From IMG/VR virus record IMGVR_UViG_3300042479_000727, positions 1 through 64,000 of that record: a DNA stretch of 64,000 nucleotides; one strand, 5' to 3'. The stretch comes from a virus. The notes under the pieces are model-generated. The model did not search any database, had not been told where the DNA came from, and saw nothing but the letters and a program-made list of their open reading frames with translations. The stretch's first letter is position 1; each line of letters begins with the position of its first letter. Shown one piece after another: positions 9,612-17,316 of this stretch. A program made the position numbers and the translations under genes.

Positions 9612-10404
9612 TTGAAGCTCCTTGATGAAAAGGACAACCAAGTGCTTGTTGTTCTATTTTTTCATGCAGTCTTTTTTTGTTATTATAAAGTTGAGTAGAA
9701 TCACGATATTCATCTCTTTTCATCACAAATTTATCAATGCCAAATACTCGTTGATATTCGGACTGAGTGACCAAATGATGCACAAGTTTGATCTTCTTTT
9801 CAGTCATAGGGTGCATAATAGCCAGTGGAGTCAACGGCAGTATGGTGCAAGTTTGCAATTCTTTGGTCTGTTTTACAAATAGGTTAATTTCAGTGGCATG
9901 GGTATATTTGTAGTTCACTAAGCCAGGCAATACTGATATAACTCCATGGGTGTCTTGCATATTCCATAACGGTTCAGTCCAAGTAAAATTCATGTCTTTT
10001 TTAGTTTTAATTGCCCAGGGAGAAATAAGTTTTATATTATGACCATGCTGGCCAGCAAAGCCAGGAAATTGCACACCTGGATGATTAGTAGGAGTAGAAA
10101 CGTCCCCGTTAGAACTCACCCATTCCCACTCTTTTTCAGATCCTATGGGATTTACCATCATATTCATTTCAAACCATGAAGGAATAGCTATGCCTTTTTT
10201 ATAGTATTCTATAATTGCGTTACAATGTTTTATGGTTACCAAAGGGGGATCAGAGTCTGGCACTTTTGATGGCAACTGTCTCCACCAATCCGGAGCATAC
10301 TTCATAGCCCAGTCAATTTTAGCGTAGTCGTAGGCATGTGCAAGATGAGTAAAGCAGTCTACTACCACTTCTTCTTGTCTAGTAAAAAAATACGGAAATT
10401 TCAT
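9601..10404 (-). CDS. DUF6065-like protein
   Basis: 267 residues. KLISPWAIKT, then a strand-rich core with GVISVLPGLVNYKY, and CTILPLTPLAIMHPM resemble the DUF6065 family as I remember it, a family of unknown function seen beside oxygenase genes in marine phages. A second member of the same kind is at 16588-17316. The core looks cupin-like, but I see no clear HxD motif. It shares an ATGA overlap with the upstream gene and an 11-base overlap with the downstream one. Confidence 0.6.
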   Translation of the reverse strand: MKFPYFFTRQEEVVVDCFTHLAHAYDYAKIDWAMKYAPDWWRQLPSKVPDSDPPLVTIKHCNAIIEYYKKGIAIPSWFEMNMMVNPIGSEKEWEWVSSNGDVSTPTNHPGVQFPGFAGQHGHNIKLISPWAIKTKKDMNFTWTEPLWNMQDTHGVISVLPGLVNYKYTHATEINLFVKQTKELQTCTILPLTPLAIMHPMTEKKIKLVHHLVTQSEYQRVFGIDKFVMKRDEYRDSTQLYNNKKRLHEKIEQQALGCPFHQGASNGK

Positions 10405-11069
10405 AATAATATTTGTCTCGATGCAGGAATAGGAAAATAATCAGAACTTACTTCTTGAATAAAAAATACCTGTGTAAGTCTGGGCCTGTTATCATGCCCT
10501 GTAAATTTATTTACACCATGATACTGGAATCCGTCATAGGCAACAATTCTATTATAGATATTTTTAAAATTCACAGTTTCTTCAAATAGACTGTTGTTTT
10601 CCTGTAGCTTTTCATTATAGAAATCAGTTTTAGTTCTATCAAAGTTCAAAAACATATCTTGTTTTTCTTCTAGATTGATCGGTATATCAAATGGTTTTTT
10701 TGGTCTAAACAACGAAGTGCCGCAGCCCGTATCTATACCGGGAGTGAGATATATCACCCCAGCATATGGCTTATAGTCTGCATGAATCCATCCTTGATTG
10801 ATTGATGAGTATTGATCTGGTTCTGCAATTTGGAAGTAGGTTTCCACAGCCCATTTAACACTGTTGGTTTTTTTAAAATCAAAGGTCAGGGAAAATAGCT
10901 TATCGCAGAAATTTTTAAAAAATACAGGATTTACAGAATCTAGGGAAGGTGATCTTTTGCCAGGCCATGGCACATTAGAAGTTGTTTTGAATTCTAAAGA
11001 TAACGCAAACTCTCTGATCACATTCGGATCGTTATAAAAATTATCTACACACAGAGAAGGAAAATACAT
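10401..11069 (-). CDS. DUF6445-like, 2OG-oxygenase-fold protein
   Basis: 222 residues. NQGWIHADYKPYAGVIYLTP (residues 91-110) holds H97-x-D99. GTSLFRPK follows, and YDGFQYHGVNKFTGHDNRPR gives H184 and Arg195/197. The pattern fits a 2OG-Fe(II) oxygenase fold and the family labelled DUF6445 as I recall it. FPSLCVDNFYNDPNVIREFA at the start is typical of prolyl-4-hydroxylase-like phage proteins. Second gene of the minus operon, one base after the preceding stop. Substrate unknown. Confidence 0.7.
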   Translation of the reverse strand: MYFPSLCVDNFYNDPNVIREFALSLEFKTTSNVPWPGKRSPSLDSVNPVFFKNFCDKLFSLTFDFKKTNSVKWAVETYFQIAEPDQYSSINQGWIHADYKPYAGVIYLTPGIDTGCGTSLFRPKKPFDIPINLEEKQDMFLNFDRTKTDFYNEKLQENNSLFEETVNFKNIYNRIVAYDGFQYHGVNKFTGHDNRPRLTQVFFIQEVSSDYFPIPASRQILL

Positions 11070-11070
11070 A

Positions 11071-11700
11071 TTATATTTCTCTATCCTTGATCCACGTTAC
11101 CATGCTGTATTTTGTGCCAGATGTTATTGGGTGTGCAATGTGTAGATACGCATAGTTGGATGGGAACAAAATTAACATTCCGGGTTCAGGTTTAATTTTT
11201 ACGTGAAAATTAGGAAATTCCAACTCACCTCCTTCAAAATTGTCATTTAAATAACACAAGCAAGATATTGCTCTTCCTATAGGAGTTCCGCCATCATAAT
11301 GTCCTTTGTATTCTTCGCCTTGATCGTATTTTAACATTTGATAATGTTCGTGCCAAAGACCTTCCTTGATATTAAATCTTTTAGCATAGGGAATTGATGC
11401 TGCTAATAATAACATATAGAACTGATTATGAACATTTTGTAATACAGCATTATTGGTAATTCCTGCTAGATGAGTAACTCCCATCATTTTGTTTGTTCTG
11501 TGTGTTTGATGTGGTCCTTCCTGAGTGGTTTCGGCTCGTTGCCAATGCACTCCGGAATCTGAATTAGAAGCTGCGTTTTCCACCATCTTGATAGTGTTCT
11601 CTGGGTTCGGCCAGGCATTTTCATAAATGGCAATACAACCTGCTATCACAGTGCTTGGCTGTAGTTCCCCAGGAAAAAAATTGTTTATTACCACGGTCAT
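11071..11700 (-). CDS. Prolyl 4-hydroxylase-like 2OG-Fe(II) oxygenase
   Basis: 209 residues. YDQGEEYKGHYDGG (H134-x-D136), CYLNDNFEGGELEFP, and FPSNYAYLHIAHPITSG with K197 give the full P4Hc pattern: two His, one Asp, and Lys to bind 2-oxoglutarate. It is the best match to prolyl 4-hydroxylases in the window. First gene of the minus-strand oxygenase operon, with AAAGGAC before the ATG and a TTAAATA late-type box 27 bases upstream. It may hydroxylate proline in a phage or host protein. Confidence 0.85.
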   Translation of the reverse strand: MTVVINNFFPGELQPSTVIAGCIAIYENAWPNPENTIKMVENAASNSDSGVHWQRAETTQEGPHQTHRTNKMMGVTHLAGITNNAVLQNVHNQFYMLLLAASIPYAKRFNIKEGLWHEHYQMLKYDQGEEYKGHYDGGTPIGRAISCLCYLNDNFEGGELEFPNFHVKIKPEPGMLILFPSNYAYLHIAHPITSGTKYSMVTWIKDREI

Positions 11701-11727
11701 ATTGTTGTCCTTTTATACGAGCTATGC

Positions 11728-11734
11728 TATTTAA
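11728..11734 (-). promoter_or_regulatory. Possible late promoter TTAAATA for the minus oxygenase operon
   Basis: Read on the minus strand the box is TTAAATA, with a 27-base leader containing AAAGGAC before the ATG at 11700. It differs from TATAAATA at one position. It is the only candidate promoter found ahead of the five coupled oxygenase genes. Confidence 0.4.
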
Positions 11735-11754
11735 GAGAGCAACGGAATTATTTC

Positions 11755-11761
11755 ATAAATA
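11755..11761 (+). promoter_or_regulatory. T4-type late promoter, leaderless spacing
   Basis: ATAAATA followed by 6 bases and then the ATG at 11768. With T4 late spacing, the first transcribed base would fall on or beside the A of the start codon. No ribosome site could fit on such an mRNA. Confidence 0.75.
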
Positions 11762-11767
11762 CTGATT

Positions 11768-12112
11768 ATGGCCACCCGTTTTATTTCCAGCGACGAGATA
11801 TTCAGTCACAAGTTTTATAAAAATTATTGTCAAAACATCTCGTCTAACAATTTGCAAACTACTGCTACTCCTTGTGTTGCAGATATAACAGTTTGGGAAG
11901 AAATTTATTTTAAACCAGGTGTAATAGGTGTATACGCTGCCTGGGATCCTTATTGTGAATTCTATTTGGTTTATTATCCTGTGTTAGCGGAAACAAAGTT
12001 CCATTCGTTGACATTTTTTGGAAAAGATGCTTCGAATAGGGTTCAGGAATTTCTTGCAACATATGATATAGATCTTGCTACCAACAATGTATGGGTAGAT
12101 GAAATCAACTGA
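11768..12112 (+). CDS. Hypothetical protein, paralogue of the 7901 gene
   Basis: 114 residues. VWEEIYFKPGVIGVYAAWDP and the ending NVWVDEIN match the 7901-8329 protein. Function unknown; there is no signal peptide, helix or catalytic motif. It has its own late promoter with leaderless spacing. Its last 8 bases overlap the convergent gene at 12105. The two paralogues lie on either side of the minus-strand oxygenase operon, which hints that this block was inserted or that the pair arose by duplication. Confidence 0.7.
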   Translation: MATRFISSDEIFSHKFYKNYCQNISSNNLQTTATPCVADITVWEEIYFKPGVIGVYAAWDPYCEFYLVYYPVLAETKFHSLTFFGKDASNRVQEFLATYDIDLATNNVWVDEIN

Positions 12113-12341
12113 ATTTCAATGAAAAAGTCATCAGATCTAAACTATTTGAAAACTCAATGCAACTCCAATCTTCAGAAATTGATGATTTAAATTCTGTTTG
12201 CCAGTGATGTCTAATCACAGACTGTAGATCTAAAGACAACTGATCTGTATTATTTTGTTTTTCTATAAGATATTCCACGGCTTTGAGAAAAACAGGACTC
12301 ACAGCGCAGTCATCTTGTAGTATTTTGATAGTCAAAGTCAC
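12105..12341 (-). CDS. Small hypothetical protein with GTG start
   Basis: 78 residues, mixed hydrophobic and polar, probably alpha/beta. No known family. It is kept as a real gene because a perfect ATAAATA late box lies four bases before the GTG at 12341 on the minus strand, the same leaderless layout as other late genes here. It is convergent with the 11768 gene and divergent from the fibre gene at 12408. Confidence 0.5.
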   Translation of the reverse strand: MTLTIKILQDDCAVSPVFLKAVEYLIEKQNNTDQLSLDLQSVIRHHWQTEFKSSISEDWSCIEFSNSLDLMTFSLKFS

Positions 12342-12345
12342 TGTT

Positions 12346-12352
12346 TATTTAT
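12346..12352 (-). promoter_or_regulatory. T4-type late promoter, leaderless spacing, minus strand
   Basis: ATAAATA on the minus strand (TATAAATA if the preceding base is included), four bases before a GTG codon that opens a 78-codon frame. It supports both the strand and the start of that gene. Confidence 0.65.
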
Positions 12353-12376
12353 AGGTATCCAGTCTGCATTTTTAGA

Positions 12377-12383
12377 ATAAATA
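12377..12383 (+). promoter_or_regulatory. T4-type late promoter of the 760-residue fibre gene
   Basis: ATAAATA with a 24-base leader before the ATG at 12408. Here the mRNA has room for a short leader, though no strong Shine-Dalgarno is seen. Confidence 0.65.
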
Positions 12384-12407
12384 ATAGACTAATAACAAAG
12401 AATATCA

Positions 12408-14690
12408 ATGGCCAAAATATCCGTATCCGATGCAGTAAGAATAATTCCAAGAGACGCTGAATTTCTGAACAGAAAGTCAGGGCTAAGAGGTGAAGTTTTT
12501 TACGATCAAACAGCTAATACCCTTAGAATTTACAACGGATCATCCACTGGCGGATTAAATTTAGCTAGAGGAGATCTTGCCAATGTGTCAACCAGTGATT
12601 TTAGATCTAAGTCTGTGGTTTCTAAACTGGCTACAGTCACATATCAGGTAACAATCACAGGTCCTCAAGGCGGCGATACAGGCAACAAATACAATCTTAA
12701 CGGTGTTTATCGTCCTATACTGAATTTTGTAGTGGGCTATACCTATGTGTTTGTTCAGGACGATCCTACCAACGTCTACTTTCCTAACGTCAATGGAACT
12801 ACAGTAAATCAGCATCCTTTGAATTTTTCCGCAGATAATCTCAGTGGAAACAATGGCGGCGGCACAAGTTATCTTGTAGATGTGCAATATTACCTAGATA
12901 ATGTTAATGTTACACAGGCAGTGTATAACAGTAATATGTTTGCCACAGCCACTGCACGGCAGGTGCGTATCACAGTCACTAATTCTACGCCAGCTTTGCT
13001 CTACTATTGGTGTTGGAATCACTTGGCCATGGGTCAGTCAATAGCAGTAGCAGATCCTGGATCAGGAACCGGTAGCGGAGGCGCACTAAATGACTTGAGT
13101 GATGTTGTGTTAACAACTCCAACAATTAACCAGGTGTTGAAGTATAACGGCACAAATTGGATTAATGATACAGACTTAGAGTCTAATAGTTTTGCCACAA
13201 TAGCAGTAGCAGGGCAAAGCTCAGTGGCTGCGGGCACCCCCACAGATACGCTGACACTAGTGGCAGGCGCAGGTATAACCCTCACAACTAATGCTGGCAC
13301 AGATGCCATTACAATTACCAGCACAGCCAGCACAGGCAACATAACATTTGTTGCTAACACCATAGACAGCACAGACAGCACAGCTATCACTGTAACTCCT
13401 GCTGTAAATTTTGAATCAGATGTGGTAGTAGGCAATGAAATCGTATTTGCAGACGGCACAAGACAGAATACTTCTGCTGTAGGTGTACCTGGGCCAGTAG
13501 GACCGCAAGGGCCAGCAGGAGCTTCGGGAGCAGGTACAGGAGATGTTCTTAGCAGTGGTGGCGGATATGTCGATAATGCTATTGTACGCTATGACGGTAC
13601 TACCGGTACTATCATACAAACCAGCTCTGCAACCATATCAGATGCTGGACTACTTACGGCCACTAACTTCAGTGGTGGAGGTTCAGCACTTACTTCGTTA
13701 AATGCTACGCAGTTGACTTCAGGCACCATACCGGACGCCAGATTTCCGGCTACGTTGCCTGCAGTGAGTGGCGCAAATCTCACAGCACTTCCTGCAACAT
13801 TACCAGCGGCCAGCGGGGCTAATCTCACAGCATTAAATGCTACACAACTCACCAGCGGCACAGTACCCATCGGAAGACTCGGGTCGTCAGGAACACCTAG
13901 TGCCAGCACCTACCTTAGAGGCGACAATACATGGGCTACTGTTTCGGGCGGAGGATTAGCATCTGACAGTTTTGCCACTATATCTGTGGCAGGCCAATCG
14001 AATGTTGTAGCAGATTCAGCCACAGACACACTAACACTGGTGGCAGGTACAGGCATTACTATTACCACAGATGCAGGTACAGACACTGTGACCATTACCA
14101 ACTCAGGTACTGGCCAAAACACTTTTGAAACAATAGCAGTAGCTGGGCAGAGTTCTGTGGTAGCAGATTCGGCCACTGACACTCTTACTATAGCTGCAGG
14201 CACAGGGATCTCAATAACCACGGATGCCGGCACAGACACAGTGACAATTACCAGCACAGTCAGCGCAGGCGCCACATCATTCACCGGACTAAGTGATCGT
14301 GCAGATCTCACCATAGACCAATTTTATCTACAGGCAATAACAAGACTTAATGTCACAAACAACGGAGCTAGTGCTTACAGATTTGACCAATATGGCACCA
14401 CTGACGATCCTACAGTCTATGCCATCAATGGCACCACCATAGCTTTCAATCTCAATGTGACTGGACATCCATTCTTGATACAAGACGGCGCTGGCGCAAA
14501 TTATAACACAGGATTGGTACACGTGACCACAGGGGGCACCGTAACTACAGGAGCGTCGGCTCAAGGTCAAACATCGGGCACACTATATTGGAAGATTCCA
14601 GATTCAATTACTGGTAGCTACAGATATCAGTGTAGTGTTCATGCTGCTATGATTGGAACTATTCAGATTAAAAACTTTGCCAGTATTTAA
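12408..14690 (+). CDS. Tail-fibre protein with collagen-like stretch and two cupredoxin-like motifs
   Basis: 760 residues. Two regions carry the C-x2-H-x2-M motif of cupredoxin-like beta sandwiches: CWNHLAM near 13010-13030, with a possible upstream ligand in NQHPLNF, and CSVHAAM near 14630-14650, with TGHPFLIQDG upstream. Between them is a repeated fibre motif (TLTLVAGAGITLTT and near copies at about 13250, 14030 and 14190). A short collagen-like run of six Gly-x-y triplets (GVPGPVGPQGPAGASGAG) lies at about 13480-13540. Repeats of LPAxSGANLTALxATQLTSG follow. The protein is clearly a trimeric fibre or baseplate appendage. Metal binding is plausible but unproven. Oxygenase genes flank it on both sides. 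Confidence 0.75.
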   Translation: MAKISVSDAVRIIPRDAEFLNRKSGLRGEVFYDQTANTLRIYNGSSTGGLNLARGDLANVSTSDFRSKSVVSKLATVTYQVTITGPQGGDTGNKYNLNGVYRPILNFVVGYTYVFVQDDPTNVYFPNVNGTTVNQHPLNFSADNLSGNNGGGTSYLVDVQYYLDNVNVTQAVYNSNMFATATARQVRITVTNSTPALLYYWCWNHLAMGQSIAVADPGSGTGSGGALNDLSDVVLTTPTINQVLKYNGTNWINDTDLESNSFATIAVAGQSSVAAGTPTDTLTLVAGAGITLTTNAGTDAITITSTASTGNITFVANTIDSTDSTAITVTPAVNFESDVVVGNEIVFADGTRQNTSAVGVPGPVGPQGPAGASGAGTGDVLSSGGGYVDNAIVRYDGTTGTIIQTSSATISDAGLLTATNFSGGGSALTSLNATQLTSGTIPDARFPATLPAVSGANLTALPATLPAASGANLTALNATQLTSGTVPIGRLGSSGTPSASTYLRGDNTWATVSGGGLASDSFATISVAGQSNVVADSATDTLTLVAGTGITITTDAGTDTVTITNSGTGQNTFETIAVAGQSSVVADSATDTLTIAAGTGISITTDAGTDTVTITSTVSAGATSFTGLSDRADLTIDQFYLQAITRLNVTNNGASAYRFDQYGTTDDPTVYAINGTTIAFNLNVTGHPFLIQDGAGANYNTGLVHVTTGGTVTTGASAQGQTSGTLYWKIPDSITGSYRYQCSVHAAMIGTIQIKNFASI

Positions 14691-14765
14691 TTTTCTTTCA
14701 ATTCTGACATTATAAATCAAATAGTTGATAATAGCTAATTTATTTTTGAATCTGAAATTATTGAA

Positions 14766-14772
14766 TTAAATA
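14766..14772 (+). promoter_or_regulatory. Possible late promoter TTAAATA
   Basis: TTAAATA followed by CT, as in several late boxes here (ATAAATACT), 24 bases before the ATG at 14797. It lies in a 106-base AT-rich gap that holds nothing else I can identify. Confidence 0.4.
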
Positions 14773-14796
14773 CTCGTTTGCAAAGTATATGAGATC

Positions 14797-15396
14797 ATGA
14801 ATCCACAAATTATTCCAATTTTTCCTGCAGCTATCTATAGAATCAATCTTAGAAAGTTATCAGCGGCTGAACGAATTGCATATGACACTAATACCGTAAC
14901 CTCTATAAGTAGACAAGGCAATCAGACATCTGTTAATTCAACCCTGCTTGATAGCGATGTATTCTCAGATTTGAAAAACATATTCATGGAGCATGTACAT
15001 AATTATGCTCGAGAAGTGATTAAAACAAACTGCCAATTTTATATGACAAATTCCTGGAAAAATCAAAATAAAAAAGGACAACCACACGATCTGCACAATC
15101 ACAGAAATAGCGTGATTTCAGGAGTATACTATGTGAATGTTGCAGACAGTGAAAATTCTATCTGTTTCAACAGGCTAACATCACCGTTTTTTATGGAGTT
15201 TGAGTGCAGCGAACGTACACCATTTAACAGCATAGAATGGCAGATTCCTGTTGAAGATGCAATGTTAATACTTTTTCCTTCCACTCTCTTTCACAGTGTG
15301 CCTGTAAATACCACAAACAACGAACGATTGAGTATTTCTTTTAATACTTTCATCAAAGGTAATTTCAATAATAACACTCTTGTGATCAACGCATAG
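14797..15396 (+). CDS. TIGR02466-type 2OG-Fe(II) oxygenase
   Basis: 199 residues. The start IIPIFPAAIYR, SWKNQNKKGQPHDLHNHRNS (H100-x-H102), SGVYYVNV, and LFPSTLFHSVPVN with H166 followed by ERLSISFN (R177) are the ordered motifs of the TIGR02466 phage oxygenase family. HxH stands in place of HxD. It opens the plus-strand half of the oxygenase island and is followed after 44 bases by the rubrerythrin-like gene. A second close relative is at 17848. Substrate unknown. Confidence 0.85.
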   Translation: MNPQIIPIFPAAIYRINLRKLSAAERIAYDTNTVTSISRQGNQTSVNSTLLDSDVFSDLKNIFMEHVHNYAREVIKTNCQFYMTNSWKNQNKKGQPHDLHNHRNSVISGVYYVNVADSENSICFNRLTSPFFMEFECSERTPFNSIEWQIPVEDAMLILFPSTLFHSVPVNTTNNERLSISFNTFIKGNFNNNTLVINA

Positions 15397-15397
15397 C

Positions 15398-15404
15398 ATA
15401 AATA
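15398..15404 (+). promoter_or_regulatory. T4-type late promoter of the rubrerythrin-like gene
   Basis: ATAAATA directly after the preceding stop codon, then a 36-base leader containing CCGGAGA about 12 bases before the ATG at 15441. Confidence 0.65.
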
Positions 15405-15440
15405 CACTATATAATTTTACTCATTCCGGAGATCATTTAC

Positions 15441-15971
15441 ATGAACACAGAATTACCAGTCCCAGAGGGATATCAAGAACCATTAATTCCGCCCCCTGAT
15501 CTTGATCCAAATACACCGTTGGCTATTCCAGTGGCATTGAATAGCAAGACTGCAGCCAATCTTAAACTGGCGTTTGCTGCCGAGGCACGATCTAATGATA
15601 GATATCACTATTTTGCTACTGTGGCTGAAAAATATGAAGATGCAAATGCTACAGCTTATTTTAAACAGATTGCCGAAGAAAAACATATGTTTGCTCAAGG
15701 CCATTTAAAAGAAGCTATTTTAGGTGGATTAGGTGATCCAGATACTGGAAAGCCATCAATGCATATTACCCAGGTATTGGAAACTGCAATTGCTTCTGAA
15801 ATGCAAGCATCGGTTGAGCTGTATACAAAATATGCAGATGATGCTCGAGAAGACAAGTTGCCGCATTTAGCAGAGTGGTTTATTGAATTATCAAGAAGAG
15901 CATCTGCTCATAAAAAATCATTCGAAGACCTGCTGAAATACTACGATCCTGCCCCACCCGACAACGAATAA
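15441..15971 (+). CDS. Rubrerythrin-like four-helix protein with several missing iron ligands
   Basis: 176 residues. After a Pro-rich 30-residue start, LKLAFAAEARSNDRYHYF, then FKQIAEEKHMFAQGHLKEA, then LETAIASEMQASVELY, then AEWFIELSRRASAHKKSF align with the four helices of rubrerythrin. There is no C-terminal rubredoxin domain. E48, E120 and H157 fit iron ligands. The expected Glu and His of the second helix appear as K81 and F84, and two later Glu as A123 and A154. This protein may therefore not hold a normal di-iron site. It lies among Fe(II) oxygenase genes, which suggests a link to iron or oxygen handling. Confidence 0.8.
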   Translation: MNTELPVPEGYQEPLIPPPDLDPNTPLAIPVALNSKTAANLKLAFAAEARSNDRYHYFATVAEKYEDANATAYFKQIAEEKHMFAQGHLKEAILGGLGDPDTGKPSMHITQVLETAIASEMQASVELYTKYADDAREDKLPHLAEWFIELSRRASAHKKSFEDLLKYYDPAPPDNE

Positions 15972-15989
15972 GTTATATAATCTGTTCGC

Positions 15990-16544
15990 ATGAATCGAGT
16001 AGACTCAACTCTACCAATATTTTTACACCAAGGGTTAAAATCTTATCCAATTGATTGGATGAAGACACAGGTGTTAGCCGCACATCACAAGGCAGACTAC
16101 AACACCGGAAATAATTTTCAAATCAACGATTCTTCGGGAGTGTTTCACACCTTATACAAAGATTTTTTTCATATTGCCAACCAGCATTTTGGTCCACTAG
16201 AATTAGATCAAAGAAATCTTGCCAGCTGTTGGGGTTATGTAACGAACAAATTTTTTTACAAAGGTGGCATCCATAATCACCTAAATACCTGTGTAATTAA
16301 TGCTGTTTACTATTTGAATATACCCGAGACTGCAGATAGACATCAAGGGTCTCTAAGTTTTTATGATAATAACTTTCATGAAATCTATAATATAAGACCC
16401 AACGTTGGTGATTTGATTATTTTTCCAGGATATCTTAACCATCAGCCTCATCAATCATTTAGTTTAGATTATAGAGTTTCTATTAACATGGAAATTATTT
16501 GTCAAAATGTCTGGGGTGTTGACAACAACTCTGTTTTGAGTTAA
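15990..16544 (+). CDS. 2OG-Fe(II) oxygenase-like protein (HxH type)
   Basis: 184 residues. GYVTNKFFYKGGIHNHLNTC (residues 82-101) gives H95-x-H97; AVYYLNIPE follows. DLIIFPGYLNHQPHQS gives H151 or H154, and YRVSINMEI gives R162. This matches the phage 2OG oxygenase layout used by its neighbours. The ATG is 8 bases after a TATAAT sequence (15976-15981), but no -35 box is visible, so a promoter there is uncertain. The HNH letters are part of the iron motif, not an HNH nuclease. Confidence 0.75.
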   Translation: MNRVDSTLPIFLHQGLKSYPIDWMKTQVLAAHHKADYNTGNNFQINDSSGVFHTLYKDFFHIANQHFGPLELDQRNLASCWGYVTNKFFYKGGIHNHLNTCVINAVYYLNIPETADRHQGSLSFYDNNFHEIYNIRPNVGDLIIFPGYLNHQPHQSFSLDYRVSINMEIICQNVWGVDNNSVLS

Positions 16545-16551
16545 TGATTGC

Positions 16552-16580
16552 TTGTAAAATCTGTGTTGATGTGTTATAAT
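16552..16580 (+). promoter_or_regulatory. Sigma-70 promoter TTGTAA-N17-TATAAT
   Basis: TTGTAA at 16552-16557 and TATAAT at 16575-16580 with exactly 17 bases between them. The ATG at 16588 is 7 bases after the -10 box, so transcription would start one base before or on the start codon. It predicts early expression of the gene by host RNA polymerase. Confidence 0.75.
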
Positions 16581-16587
16581 CAAAGAC

Positions 16588-17316
16588 ATGACTGCACAAA
16601 AGATTATATTTTATCCCACTATACCTGGCATCGATAAGACAATGCCGATTTTATCTGCAGATAAAATCGTGCATAATTGGAAACAGGAAGCAGCTAGAGA
16701 ATTTAAAAATCAAAAAAATAATCTCGGGCATGCCATACACAGCATTTCTAATTGTCCCGGAATCAACATCTTACAGAGTCAAGGGTTTGTAGTGCGAGCA
16801 TGGCAAGATATCTACGTCAAAGCAGATTCGTCACAGGATAAAATACAGTGGAGAACTCCTATTGATCAAGAAAAAATCAACGGCAGTCCGGCGATTGAGG
16901 AACATCAAGACAGTTTGTTTAAAACATTTCAAAACTGGCCGAATCATTCTAGCCGATCTGTGATAAAATTTATCACTGGCTGGTGCTGTAAAATTCCCAG
17001 TGATTATCTTTTAATACAAACTTCTGTATTCTACGCCGATGAAAATCGATTCACTGCTCTAAGTGGGATTTATTCAAGTGACTACGGAATCAATAACATA
17101 AATGTTCCGGTATTTTGGCACAACCTCAATGAGGAAACCGTGATCAAAGCTGGCACCCCCCTTGCACAATTAATTGCAGTTCCTAAGAATTCCTTGGAAT
17201 TAGAAATCAGAACTGATATTAGCAAAGAAGAACTAACGATAAATTATATATTGATGAACAATACTTTCGTAAGAAATTACGCTAAGATCAAATCATATTT
17301 TCAGGGAAATCAATAG
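16588..17316 (+). CDS. DUF6065-like protein (second copy)
   Basis: 242 residues. VIKFITGWCCKIPSDYLLIQ, then YADENRFTALSGIY, then a closing AGTPLAQLIAVPKNSLELEI follow the order seen in the 9601-10404 protein and in DUF6065 as I remember it. The fold is probably cupin-like; no metal triad is obvious. Biochemical role unknown. It has a consensus host-type promoter directly in front, unlike its neighbours with late boxes. The stop overlaps the GTG of the next gene by one base. Confidence 0.65.
   Translation: MTAQKIIFYPTIPGIDKTMPILSADKIVHNWKQEAAREFKNQKNNLGHAIHSISNCPGINILQSQGFVVRAWQDIYVKADSSQDKIQWRTPIDQEKINGSPAIEEHQDSLFKTFQNWPNHSSRSVIKFITGWCCKIPSDYLLIQTSVFYADENRFTALSGIYSSDYGINNINVPVFWHNLNEETVIKAGTPLAQLIAVPKNSLELEIRTDISKEELTINYILMNNTFVRNYAKIKSYFQGNQ

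Noticed and set aside
9601-9641. Longer start (to 9641) for the 8934 oxygenase
   Set aside because: An AAGGAG site at the right distance supports the ATG at 9611 and the longer part adds ten residues with no family match.
15990-16544. HNH letters in IHNHLN taken as an HNH endonuclease
   Set aside because: The surrounding pattern (strand, HxH, later FPGYLNH and YRVSIN) is that of 2OG oxygenases, and no zinc or second HNH motif exists.
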